Both the position numbers and the translations under genes were made by a program. The notes under the pieces are model-generated. The model was not told where the DNA came from and did no database searches. It was given only the letters and a program-made list of their open reading frames with translations. 64,000 bases of DNA. Origin: Stercorarius parasiticus (taxonomy: Eukaryota; Chordata; Aves; Charadriiformes; Stercorariidae). Within the stretch, counting starts at the first letter, position 1, and every line of letters starts with the position of its first letter. The stretch spans positions 202,903 through 266,902 of the forward strand of contig VWZL01002227.1 of NCBI GenBank assembly GCA_013396915.1, read 5' to 3'. This document shows positions 27,301 through 39,645 of the stretch, piece after piece.

Positions 27301-28800
27301 TCTCTGATCTGACCAGGCTGCTCATTAGTTTCAAGTGCAATTCAAGGGGTTGGCTTTGACCTAAAGAGGCCCAAGAGATTATCTTTCTACATGTGCAGTA
27401 ACAACACTTTTTGCAAAGCATCTTATGGAAGGAAGGAAGTGAGAGATTAGATAGGTTTGTTCTTGAAATCTCATTCCTCTTTCATATAAGTCAAGCATTT
27501 AGGTCGTTCTGGCATTACAAATCCCTTGCCCATGAACAAACAAAAAAAGTAGGTATCAAGAGTCCTTTGGTGCCTAAATGCTGATTTTTGGCATAATCCT
27601 TATGACATGTGTGATTGCACTGCTGAAGGCTTAGTAACACAAAACAGTTCATGTAGCAGTGCAGCACTCATCGCGGTAGCATATTTTAAGCATCCTGAGC
27701 CCATAAGGGGAAAGAGGAAGGTCAGAAATTTAGAAGTCTTGGTGTAAAACCTTTTGTAGCTGCCATTTTCTGAATTTTGAAATGTCGTCGTGATATATTT
27801 TTGCAGATCCCGGCACTCTCTGATCGTGAGTAGCTCCTGTGGCTCCCCAATCCATTTAAGTGCATCTGTAAATATGTACTAATTTCTTTGCATGTATTCC
27901 ATGCTACATGGGAGGTTTTAATAATCTGGGCATAGTAAGGGGCAGGACAGGGTGCTTTGAGCATAGCGCTAGCTGAAAACTGACGCATAGTTTCTGGGTC
28001 AGGTTTAGCTCTTTGCTTTACCATGGAAAGTCTCTTGAACCATTCACACAGAGGCACACGCTTCTGGCCATCTCATCTTGGTCTGTGAGCGTTATAGTGC
28101 CTAATTTTGCCTTTTTGAGTGTGACCGTGACTTTAGCAGCTTTTTATTTCTCCTTAAAAGAAGCTGGGCTAATGCAGTGATGTTTATTACTACAAATAGA
28201 TGTGGTAGCTGAGAAGATGATTTAATCTTTTTTTTGAGATTTATAGGTACGGTGACAAAGAACTTACCTAGATCTGGAGAGGTGAATGGTACATTCTTAC
28301 TTTATTTTTTTAAAGACATGCTAAACACATTTCTTAATTCATGCATTACCTTGAGCAGAGTATGAAATGATAGCAGGCATAGATACATACATATAAAAGC
28401 AACTGGTAGACTTGTCTTCCACTGGTTCATGTGAAAAATGGATAAATGTATAGAATGGGCTCTCTGAACCACGTTAAGAAGTTTGGACAATGAATGGTGG
28501 TTGAACTTCAAACATTTTGCAGAGAAATACTTGAACAGTTAATCTCTTCTATAGACAATCCACCTTGGCCTTATTTAGAGGTCGAGTGAAGCTTGGTATC
28601 TAACACGGTTGAAAGATGTGCACAATTCCCAGATGCATCTATCAAAATTGTATGAAACTATAGATAGAGCAACAATAGGTAATATTCACAGGCCATAAAG
28701 TGACTCTTACTTGAAGAAAAATGTGACAAACACAGAAAATGAAGGCTACTCCGTCACTTCCATCTCTCTCTCATTAGCTATTTGGTGATGCTCTTTTGAA
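24346..28800. other. Intergenic sequence downstream of SLAIN1
   Basis: No exon chain, domain or repeat family recognised. A spliced-exon look-alike at about 24880-24932 (AG...GTAAGT) codes for nothing recognisable and is not called. Contains a short (CA)n at 26413. Open frames of up to about 128 codons (for example 24969-25355, 26023-26382) lack any family signature. Confidence 0.6.
26413..26427. repeat. (CA)n microsatellite, 7 units
   Basis: A short perfect dinucleotide run followed by a C-rich tract (CCCCCCACC). Confidence 0.9.
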
Positions 28801-28804
28801 CTCA

Positions 28805-29040
28805 ACCCTCTTAACATAGAGGGGTTGGACATGAGTTGGACTGTGTCCAGTTCTGGGCTTCCCTGTTCAAGGAGGACAGGGAACTACTGGAGAGGGTACA
28901 GCAAAGGGCTACCAAGATGATTAGGGGACTAGAACACCTCTCTTATGAAGAAAGGCTGAGGGATTTGGGTTTTTTCAGTCTGGAAAAAAGACGGCTGAGG
29001 GGGAAATCTTATCAACACTTATAAATACTTAAAGGGTGGG
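28805..29040 (+). mobile_element. CR1 LINE fragment, cut off at a single N
   Basis: Forward CR1 ORF2 C-terminal region: TGTCCAGTTCTGGGCTTCCC, then frames reading [20 protein letters not shown] and [20 protein letters not shown]. It breaks at N 29041 after TACTTAAAGGGTGGG, where CR1 normally continues; the sequence to the right is not CR1. The missing CR1 3' part suggests a gap or misjoin rather than a natural boundary, because CR1 copies are normally truncated at the 5' and not the 3' side. Confidence 0.88.
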
Positions 29041-29041
29041 N
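29041..29041. other. Assembly ambiguity, single N
   Basis: One N exactly at the abrupt end of a CR1 copy. The right flank (29042-29330) is GC-richer unique sequence of unknown origin. Confidence 0.95.
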
Positions 29042-30420
29042 CTGAAACCGATTGAGCCAAGTAAGTTTTTCGTGTGGCTGGGCAGAAAAACACCCTTGTG
29101 GCTCCTAGGCACAGGGTAGGTTTGGCCGTGTGGTGTGGAACTGCCGTGTGGATCCAGTGCTCAGCAGCAGCCATGGTGCTTCCTAAGAGTGCAGCGCCTG
29201 CTGCGCACGTGGTACCCAGATGCAGAGCCATCCCTGTCCGCTTCCCTCTGCAGAGGTACCAGAGAGCAGATGTTCCTTTGCTTGCTAAGGTGGAGTGCTT
29301 AAAAAGAGGCTAATTACTGGGGCGGAGTGCGACTAGATGATGATACTCAAACATGTTGTTTTTGTTCTATGAGCATTGCCAAAAGATGTTTTGCCTTTTC
29401 AGCCATGATCTTTCTGCTCTGTGGACCTCTTTCCCCATGCTCGTGCATTTAGTATTTTTCTATTGTGACTGGTTTTTGAGTTAAAAGAATGAAAATAATA
29501 TTTCTTCTTTGTTCCTGTTCCTTTGTTCGCTTACTCCTTTCCCCTGGGATTTCTGTTGTTCCGCTGGAGAAATAAAATACCATTCCTTTGTCCTTGTGGC
29601 CAGACCTATAGAAAGAATGAGCCTGCAGCCAAATTCCCAAACTGAGCGCTAGCAATCCAGCCAACCTTCGTACTTTGCAGTCTGCGCACAGATGTTACTG
29701 GATGAGGTATATTATCTGTATCCAAGACTGAACTTTTCAATAGTAGAAGCAGCGGAAAACACAATGTGGATGTCAACTACCATACACCTAAACTGGACTA
29801 TTTGGAACCATTTTTTTTTTTTGCAATAATAGAACATAGAAAAGATACCGATATATTTCTATGACTTTGCTTTCCCACCCTTCCTACGGGATGTTATAAT
29901 AGCTTTGGTTTTTTATATCCTTGTTAAGTGCTTTTTACTTTCTGATTATGAATTTCACTGAGCCAATAAAAATGTGTTGAATTCATTTTTAGCAAGATGT
30001 TTAGTGACTACTAACATCTTTAGGATGTCAGTTTCTAAAACTGAGGTATTCCAATGCCAGCATCAGGGTATGATCCATTTTCTTTACATAACATTGCTAA
30101 TATCCCATTCAGTTCCTTTAAAATATAAATAGTTGAAGTAAAAGTTCAACAACTCAAAAGAAAAATCAATTTAGAAAATGCGGGGTTTTTTTAAGCCAAA
30201 GAAAATCATAAAAATGTGTTTTGATTTAATCCATGTTTTTCTAGGCAGTCACTGCACTGAGTTATGCAACTCTGATTTTGTATATATATACAACAGGAAG
30301 GATTTTTCTATAGGATTTTTCTATATTCCTTCTCTCCATAGAGAGAAGGAAAAAAGCATCAGACAAAATGGTGTTGCTGTGTTGCTGGCTTGCTATTCGC
30401 TGGATCAGAATTCACATTAA
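29042..30420. other. Intergenic, nothing recognised
   Basis: GC-richer for the first 300 bases, then AT-rich. A direct repeat of GGATTTTTCTATA occurs twice near 30300-30325. No gene or repeat family seen. Confidence 0.55.
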
Positions 30421-32360
30421 ATAACGTACTTCTGCCTCCAAAAAACGGAACACTTTTAGCACCTGATCTTTTCAATCGATGTGAAGCGGTATTGATGTTG
30501 TAAAGTGGGCCCCCTCCTGCCTAATTTACAGATTACTTGGGTGCGTACAGATGGGCTCAACTCCTTTTAGGCATGCTCTCGTCTGGTGGATGTAAGTGAA
30601 GTCTGATCCAGAAGCCATGCCAAGTGTTAGCGGAGCTCATCTTGCTTCTCAAGGTATCTTATTACTTTGGCTACAGTCTCGTGCAGATGGAGATCTGCGG
30701 TCGGGTGGAAGGAGATCGTGCATCTGCCTTACCTACTTCAGTACTATCAGCCGGGTAGCTGATAGCTGGTAACGAATCGGTGGCTTTGTTATCTGGCCCT
30801 AGGGTTTGTAAGCGAACTACTGAGCGATGCTCTTTGATGAAGAGCCAAATGGAATTATGCACACTCTTACGATATGGGCATGTTTTCCTGAAGCATTGAG
30901 TACTTGCAGCTCCCGTTGCGTCCAGCTCAAATGGTGCGACTTTTAGCACCTCTGAAATGAGACACTGGGCAAATTCTATCTTCCTAATATTCTCTTACTA
31001 AAGTCCCATTTAAGCTGAGGTTTCGTTACTGTATTTTCACAGGGCAGTATCTTAAGGTCTGTTTCAGAAAGCAGCTTATACAATGGCGTGGAGTGAAAAT
31101 GGCTTGGAATAAAATTCACTGTCTGGACGTGGATATTCTCTGTTTTTGTGGAATTCCAAACTCAGTGCACAGAACGTTCTGTTAAACGTAACGTTTTAGA
31201 TTGTTTTGCATTGTCGATGATACGTTTTCCAAAGGAAACAGGAAGAAAAGTGCTATTTATTTGACAAGCTATTCCAGACACTCGGAATGATAGTTTTCCC
31301 TGGCACCCAATTGCTTTATACAGAATTGAGTGTAAATGCCAATATTCATTAAAAAGTCTCAGGTATCCAGAAAAGTCCCAGTTAACTATATAATGCAGCA
31401 CAGCAAAAGCTACATCCCAAGGGGCATTTAAGTAGTAGAGGACTCCGTCGTGGTAAACCTTAGCAGTATTTCCAAGAAATAGGCTTACCGCCTCCGTATA
31501 GAGACTAAACCAACAGTTTGCTTGAGAAATTCGTGCCTTGCTTCAAAATATAAATCACAGTTGCTTGTTGGGTTTACATAAGCACAAGTATACTTCCAAG
31601 AAAGAAACGGAGATGTGGAAATCTTTGGAGCGTTTCAGCAGCGTTTCGGAACATAAACTGCTGAAAAGAGCTTTGTTTCCTTCTGCATCGTTTTGTAGCC
31701 TCACTCGATATCCTGTCTACTTTATATCCTCACTGTGAACAATATATGATAAGATGAAAGGCAGTTTACATAAAAGCAGGCCATCTCCTTGAAGAGAACT
31801 TATAAAGTACGTCTCCTGTATATTCCTTTAATCCTTTGTGAAGCAGTAAACTGCAGTTTTGCCCTCCGTTATGAAACTTTTCCTTAGTTCCACACAGCAG
31901 ATAAGTTTGTTGGGAAATAATTTGGGTTTTTTTTTTTCCCCTTTCCTCTGGGAGAAAAAAAGATAACATGAAAAACTGTTTCATGGCCTGTGTTAGCCCG
32001 CTGACAAAAGTCACAGGGCAGTGAAAATGAACGCAATTTCTAAAAACCTCCGTACTGCCAGAAAAAGTGTCTGTGGGCTGGAAGAAAGCTGGATTTCATG
32101 CAATAAAACCTAAAAGCCTTGTCCGAAGCCGCTGGCAGTCTGGGTGAGGGCATTGCCTGAGCTCTGTTTGGCCACCTTGTCGTATAAATGAAGCACTTCC
32201 AGCAGCAGGAGAACTACAGAGAACCGATCCTGAGACAGGACCAAATAGTCGGGACAGTAAACTGGAAATCAGAAAACCTGGGTTGTCTTGCCCAAACATT
32301 TTCTGATCATTTTTATGTTCTTTCCTAATCGAGACGGTGCTTAAACAGTCCTTGCTTTAA
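30421..32360. promoter_or_regulatory. CpG-retaining block, candidate hypomethylated regulatory domain
   Basis: By eye I count roughly 50 CpG dinucleotides in about 1.9 kb, against about 6-7 per kb in ordinary intron sequence such as 9.5-10.5 kb, although G+C is only moderately raised. It is not a classical GC-rich CpG island. Several minus-strand open frames cluster in it (30671-30949, 31162-31542, 31766-32014, 32096-32299). Either germline-unmethylated regulatory DNA or a decayed or unrecognised coding locus would fit. No promoter motif or splice chain could be established. Confidence 0.35.
31162..31542 (-). other. Unrecognised minus-strand open frame in the CpG-rich block
   Basis: An open stretch of 126 codons plus a stop at 31162-31164, bounded upstream by TGA at 31543-31545; the first ATG is at 31401, giving 79 residues. 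The composition looks protein-like and free of low complexity (segments such as GVLYYLNAPWDVAFAVLHYI and FSGYLRLFNEYWHLHSILYK). I match it to no family. Open frames of this length occur by chance a few times in 64 kb, so length alone is not evidence. It could be an exon of an unknown minus-strand gene, a pseudogene piece or chance. Confidence 0.2.
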
Positions 32361-35300
32361 CGAAGTTATCATACACTCATAGAGCCTGGCATAACATAGT
32401 TATTGTTTAGGTTTTATGGGAACTACAGTGAAGCAAATAGTAATTTCTGATATTGTTGAACACAGGTAACTATTTAGCAATGAATAAAAGCAGTGGAATA
32501 ATAAAACTTTCTAATTCAAATTTGAAGACAAGTTCCCTTACAGGTATATATTGTAGAGATTGGATTATTTTGTGTTGCCGACGCCCTTAGCTAAAGAGCA
32601 AAAGCTCTGTAGCAAGTTTAGGTATCCAGGGGGAAATAACTGTGTGCAGCTTGTCAGCTTTTGTTCTTTATTCTGTAGGTTGATGAAGGTTTCACATCTT
32701 CATGTCATGGACCAAAACGGGACAAACACAAGTGGAAGGAAAGGGGAAAAAAGAGAATCAGAAATACAGCTCGTTGGTGGGAATAGTACTCGTTTGAAGA
32801 TAAGGAGGCTTCCGTAGCAGGTACTGATCAGTCATGTGCACCAACGGTCTGTGTTTTCCTCACTATCTTCAAATCCCAGCACAAGAAAGAGTGTTTAAAA
32901 CAACCCCTCTGTTTGTTCTCTCCCCTTTCCAGGCCCTTTATGTTTTTATGTTGTTGGGTTAAGTGCATGTTTCTGAGAAGAAATGGCTTCTCAGTGTCTG
33001 TAGCAACTTCATAGCTGCCAAAGTAGTTTTCTACAGGGAGAAAAGTCAAAGTTTTCCTCATCGCTATTCCCTGAACAGTGAGAACCAGTATGGATGGGGC
33101 AGGAACTTGATATTTTTTTACCTCACAAGCCATATTTTGGTTTGACTTAGCTTTTTCATTTTGTTATTTTTAAAATCTGATAGAAAAGCGACGGCTGTGA
33201 GCCAGTTCATTGGCCCTATGCTGTTTCCTTGAGCTGTAAATAGAGTGCTATCTTGAAAGATCTCCAGAGACTTTAAAAGCACTATAACTCCTTATCTCAC
33301 AGATGCTGTTTCTTATCCCAAAGGACAACAGACTTTCCTAGGATGTTCCAGAGAGAAGATGATATAGGTATTACCAGAATTCAGGTAGCAGAAAAATTTT
33401 GCCTAAAATGAGAAAAAATTAGTGTCCTTTAGTGTCCACTCATATGTGCCAGCTATTAATCCAAGATCGAGGGAAGGAGAAAGGATAGTAGAAAACGGAG
33501 AGAAATGTGGTTCATCGGTATTTATTATTATATTATGTTGTATTAAGATGATTCGCAAGCGTAATAGTGAGCCAGAGCATCTGGGCTTGGACACTGAATG
33601 TTCTCATGGTGTGTATGGGTTATGCATGCACTTCCCTTTCCATCACAAACCAAACACTGTAGTATTTTTGTGTGTGGTCTTCCAGTGACTGTAAACAAAA
33701 TTACGGTTCTGTTTTCTGCTGTTCAGTGCAGTGTTACTGCAGAACCGAGCCTGTTGTTCAGCTGCCATGCACATGGCATTGTTAAGGAGGTAAAACTGGA
33801 TCAAATCAAGAGCAAGTCCCTGCCTTTATGAGTTTAAGAGTCTAAAAAGCAAGGAAAAAAAACAAAATAATACTAAACGAAACAAACCGTGTGTACTTTT
33901 ATAGAGTAGTTCAGATAAGTTTTAGATTGTATGTACTTGAGAGGGAAATGTCTCTGGCAACTTTCTTTGGCACCCTCCTTTTTTGGATTTACCACAGAAG
34001 CTGGTTTTTGAAGTATTAGTTCTGAGAACAAGGACTGTGAGAGACAGTGACCACACGACTGTAGTCATCCCTGAGCTGGTGTTGACCCCTTAAAAGGGAA
34101 AGAAAGAGCAAGAGCGATAGCATCTACAATGACTTGAAAAACAGAAAAGGAAAGGAATACGGTGCTGTTATTTGATGTTTTAAAATCTTGTGACATGCTT
34201 TTTTTCCTAGCGTATGAGCTTCTGTCCTGCCTGGGCTCTTAACCACTTCTAAGCAGGTCCAACCAGGAAAGCTTCTGTTCTTCGTCTAAATTTGCATGAG
34301 CAGAGACTGCATGAGCAGAGATTATTTCTAAGCCTGGTGAAAACCCATAAAAGAGAAATTCTCCATGAAGGAGTGTAGGGGCAGATCTGATTGTGGAGGT
34401 GGGTGCCTGCACGGTACGAAATGCAATGCCTACCTTTGATGTTCTGGTCCCCCTAGGAGGTAGTCCAAACTCCTGAGTAAACTATGGAAGCACCCTAATT
34501 GCTGAAGGAGAGAGAAACACCTCAGAGAAGTGCTCCCATTAGGGCTAGCTAATAAAAAATGCTAATTAAATCCTTCCCTTTTCTAGATTGTAGGTGCTTG
34601 AATTAAGGCTGCAACAGGCATGACTCTACTCGCTTGGGTTTCACAACCACAAATCCTCTAATGAGGTTTGACATCCACATATGTTCTTTGAAGCTGTGTT
34701 TATGCTGCCAATGCCTGACCTCAAAGCCAAATGGCACAAAGTGGCTCGTGGTTACGCAACTGAGGGGTAGCTCCCTCTGGAACAAAATTTATCCTGGAGA
34801 GAGTTACCTGAAGCAGTCCAAATGGGAGCCAGGGTGTGAATTAGCATTTAAATACCGTGATTGACTTGTGGGATTGCTGCTTAACCTAAATTCCGGGCTC
34901 TCTTATTTAGCTGTAACATGTGCCTAGTAAGAACTGGGCAGGACTATCAGCCTTAAAGGATAGTCTCCAGGATAGCAACTCTCTATATAGCTATTGATGG
35001 CTGTAATGCTTCCTGAAGAAGAGGTAGACCTGGTTTCTAGGATGTCACAGCTTGTGTCCCAAAGGAGTGCCACTGCCATGAGGTTCCCTCAGACTCTTCT
35101 ATTAAACTGGACAGAAGAGACCCACCAGAAACTCCAGGCCAGAGAGAGAACACAAGTTGCTGCATAACTTTGAATCCTAGTGGTTAAGGGGAAGGAAACA
35201 CTGTGGTGGTTTGGTTTTGTTTGTTTGTCTTTCTCCTGGGACTGTTTCCATGCTTCAGATTAAGGCGTTCTTAAATACAAGAATTGCCATGTATCTAAAT

Positions 35301-36622
35301 GCCTACAGTCCCTTTTATTGGCTCTATTTCTAAAAAAAATAAGCTTGGAGAAATCACCAAATATTCTACTGTAAAGCAGTCATGACAAATGTAGGTACAA
35401 GATGTGTACAAGATGTAGATGCAGGCTCTGTATATTATCACAGAAAGGATCATGTTCTGCAGGAGGATCTGAAAAGCATCTGTGGTTATAGCCTTTTTGA
35501 CTGCTGCTTTCCTGGAAGTGGCTGCAGCTGTTGGATGTACTCACCATAGTAAACCTTTATGCAGATGTTAGTAACCACCATCAGCAGACAGAACCTGTGG
35601 TTTCTGTCTGGGTTTGTTTGGGGTTTTTTTTCTGGACATAGCTTACAAGAGTTGTAATTATTCTTTCAAAATGTGACTAGAAGAGGGAAGATCACGGAAG
35701 GGAGAACTGGCAGTCCTAAACCCTAGTATTAATTGCCTCAGTGTTTTGTTGCTATACTTAAAGCCATACGCCAAATGAACGTGTTCCTTTCTGTTGCTCT
35801 GCAGATGAAAATTGGAATGTCATAGCCAAGGGCAAATACATTCATCCACAAATATTTTGCAAATACTTTCATGGAGTACTTCTTTAAAAAGGTTGTTCTC
35901 AGCTTTTAGAGGCTTTCAGTGTGCATTGGTTTTGAAGAATTTCCAGAAAAAAAGATGTCTGCAGTTTCTGTGTCCTCTAAGAAATCGGGGAGCATTTTAC
36001 CACCTGAAATGATGCAGAGTCACCTCTGGGTCCAAATAAGGCCTGATGTTGTCGAGCTGTTGCTGATCACCGGTTTGTCACCTAGCATGAACCCAATTCT
36101 CTTTTCTGAACAAAGCAATCTGTCAGCCAAAAATACCAGTTAATGTTTCAGCAGATGAAAGAATAAGGGAACCGGAAAGGTTCTCGTTTTTTGATCTCTG
36201 TGCTTCTGACACCACCAGCAGCAGGCGCTGTTAGGACATCAGGAAACTCCGTTTCTGGAAAGCGGAAGTTTCACAAGTAGAAGGACATGGAATGAATGTT
36301 GCAACTTAGAATGGCATGCTGTGCAATATCATTCCTCAGTTTCTAGGGAATTCCTATTAGAATTAAATGAATAGAAACTGTATCTACATTGCCTGCCATT
36401 CTAGAGCCCCCGGTGTCTGGGGTATCTTTCATAACCAGCTCGGTCTCTTCCTTCCTGGGCAGGACTTCACATACCACGCAAAATCACTGGAGTGACAATT
36501 AAAGAGGTGGTTGTGGAAGAGCATCTCTGCCCTGTAGAGTCCTCCAGTTCAACTGATAGCACTCAATAAGTTCAAGCTTATTGAAAGCAAAAGTTCTGCT
36601 CTGGTTTTGTTCATTTGGCTCG
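32361..36622. other. Intergenic, nothing recognised
   Basis: AT-rich unique sequence. A 15-bp direct duplication (GCATGAGCAGAGA-C/T-T) lies at 34294-34323. No coding chain or repeat family seen. Confidence 0.55.
34294..34323. repeat. 15-bp tandem duplication
   Basis: GCATGAGCAGAGACT followed directly by GCATGAGCAGAGATT. Two units, one mismatch. Confidence 0.9.
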
Positions 36623-36645
36623 GCTTGCTTTGCTTTGCTTTGCTT
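36623..36645. repeat. (TTTGC)n pentanucleotide microsatellite
   Basis: About four and a half tandem copies of GCTTT/CTTTG in the order GCTTGCTTTGCTTTGCTTTG. Confidence 0.85.
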
Positions 36646-39381
36646 GTATGACTCCACACTGATTAAAGTCTTTCCTGTTTTCTACAAGTTTACCCACTTA
36701 CCTCACCGTTGACCTCTGTATTTACCTGAATCTCTGGGAAGTTGTCTAGTCATGATTTGAAGTGCTTGGGAGAGAGAAAGATATAAAAATTCTTCCCTGA
36801 TAAAGTTTTCTTTTGCTAATAGCCCTCCTTGCTGGTAAAAAATATATGCCTTGCTTCTCACTTCAGTGATGTGAAAGTCATTAACCATCATCTTGATCAC
36901 TTAGGAAAAATAGTTGAGGGAGGTTTATATCCCATGTTAGTAATAAAGACAAGTTAATAAAAATCCTCAGGCTTACCAAGAAAGGCAGGAGGCAAAAGTT
37001 TGGAAATTGGCTATAAATGCCAGTCACTAGAAAGATGAAGAAAATGGGTGTCCAGCTTGATACATTTGACTAGATTTTCTCAGTGGCAAGAACTGGTGAA
37101 CTGGGAGCATCGTGAGTTGCTCTGAGTTTGTCGTATGGTATGTCCTAGCATCATCGAGCATTCTTTGCAGTATTAAACTTCCGTAGCTCAAACCATTTTC
37201 TCAGACACACACAAACTAGATTTGCCAGTGACACGGGAAACTACCCTAAGGATATGTTTTTGAACACTTATTCAAGATGTATTTTGAATGCTGTTTCAGC
37301 TTTCGTTCTTAGATATTGGCAGAAACATTATTGCTTTTGCTGCAGATGAGCAAGGCTCTTTAATCCCTCCAGATGCCAGGGAAATGAAGGCTGTGAAAAT
37401 ACAGTTGCAAAAATAGTTTAGAGAGCTTGTACTCTCTGAAATGAACATTGAATAGATATTGTTTCACTACACACAGGGGACGTGAAGTTCTGTTTTGAAG
37501 CCTCAGAAACGGCCCTACCTATCTGGCTCTTTTAATAATAACTGCAGTTGGAACCTGACTGAGAAAGCTCTTAAAAGACACTGGTATCACATGAAAATAG
37601 GTGCCTGACATCAAGTACAATGTATATTTAATTGAGAAGCACTTAATTGCATTGTCTGGATGGGCTGTTCTGAATCTGGGCCAAACCGAAGGGCTCATGT
37701 GTTAATTTCCAGTTCTCAAATGTTTTAAAAATGCTGCTGCTTAAAAACTGAGGACCGTATCTTTTACTGCGATACATCCACTTAGTTCTGCAGACTTCAA
37801 TGAAGCTGCTGTTCTGAGGATCTCATTCTGAGTGTCTCAGTAGTCCTAAAATAATAATTCATTTTCTAAGATGGAATTGGGACTCTGCATTAAGGTATCT
37901 TGTATCAGAGAACAAAATATGCATGCTGTGAGAGAGCCCTGTCATGCTTTATTCGCAGTGATTAGTTAAGGCTTTTAGCAGCCGTTCAAGGGAGAAGAGT
38001 GGCGGTTCTTGCCATTTTACAAAAGAGGTGGGAGATACGGATGGTAATGTCCAAGTCTCATGCATGTCTCATGACTTTCAGGCTTGTGCCAAATGCTCTG
38101 CCCTCTGGAAAAGCTGCATTCACATCAGAGATCACCATCAAACAATCACACGGTGTCTACCTGTGAGCCCCTATGTAAATCAAAACCCCAATGCTCAATA
38201 AATGTTTGTCTGCGTCTGGCCTCATGCGTGCTGTACTCACGTTACGGCTTTTGCAGCTCTGAAAAATAACTGTAGAGCATTTTCCTAGCAGTCCCAAATT
38301 TTCTTTTGCAAATATCAGTTTGCTTAATGACACGCCGGCTTCATTTCGAGCGATGAAAATGAATTTTCGAGTGGAAGTGCTACAACAGTGTGTAACTTCA
38401 TTACCATAATGGAGAAAGGATGCCACGGGCAGCTCCTGTGGCTTCTGTGTATGTGAATGCACGTGGCCCTACATCTTCATGCCGCTTGGTGGCAAGATTG
38501 CAGATCTATACAAGCTAGGTCCTCATCATCATGCCAAGATGAGGAGGGCTGTAGCACCTCTGTGTTTTCTGTCTCACCCTAGCTCCTATTTGTGCAGTAC
38601 ATGTTGCTAGTTACATGGTGGGGAAAATATGCATCACTGTGCATGTACATCCCAGCACAGCTGGGGCTGGTTTCCTCCTGGTCGCTCTTACTGAACACAC
38701 AAAAAAACCCCCAAATGGGGACATTTGCACTGCTATCTAAAGTGCTGTAATATCTTCCCACTTCCCTGAAGGAAATGTAAATATATAAAAAGATAAATTC
38801 TAAACCCATTGTAAAACCCAGAACTGGAAACAAAACTTTTTTTTTACTTGAATGCCAAGAGGTTTGAACTTATCTTTTTATGCTATTGTGAGCTATAGAA
38901 ACTAGCTTTCAAAATCATTATAGAATATATGAAACACAAAAAAAGATTTATATACTTCGAATGCATGCACAGATCACCTACAATCTTCTTGTTCATTTTA
39001 TGGAACCTGTTTCTAAGAAAAAACTTTTGGACCGAAAGCAGATTATTGTTTTTTGAAAAAAAAAAAGATGTTATTGACATAAATTATTTCTTTTGAGTAC
39101 CAGAACCTGGGTATTCAGTAAATCACCATCTCGGAGTTTAAGTGCATTGTGAAAGAAAGAGCAAGACTTTGCGAGTTATCTTTTCACAGCTCAAGGGGAA
39201 AGCTCCCTCCCTTCCTTTCACACCAGCTATTCTTGACTGCTAAATTGTCTTCCTGCTTCCTCCCTCTTAGATTTCATGTTTAAAGCTGCAGAAAGTTAAG
39301 ATAAACAGGAGTTGTCACACTAACATATGACTCAATAATATCGCAAAGCTTTGTTGGTTTGGGGTGTTTTTTTTTTTTACT

Positions 39382-39457
39382 AGCACTAGGACTACTAGTG
39401 CTGCACAGGGTAACTGTGGTTTTTTAAAAAAAAAAAGCATCTGTCTGTGGATGCTTT
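39382..39457. other. Two adjacent short hairpins
   Basis: AGCACTAG-GACTA-CTAGTGCT (39382-39402) and AAAGCATC-TGTCTGTG-GATGCTTT (39434-39457). Each has perfect 8-bp arms with a small loop, separated by an A/T-rich run. Too short for a microRNA precursor. Confidence 0.5.
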
Positions 39458-39616
39458 AATTAGAATTGATTTGCTCATAAAAGGTCTTTATAGTGTTACT
39501 CTTTAAGTAGATGGCTGTCATCATTTACAGTCAGACAAGCTATACATTGCTCTCAAATTTCCTTACCTTCCTTATAACTTTGATTTATGTGGTCTTTCAA
39601 ATGATCCAAAAGCTGA

Positions 39617-39645
39617 TACATATATATATATATATATGTATATAT
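39617..39645. repeat. (TA)n microsatellite
   Basis: A near-perfect TA run with one TG interruption at about 39638. Confidence 0.9.

Noticed and set aside
39382..39457. microRNA precursor
   Set aside because: Stems of only 8 bp are far too short.
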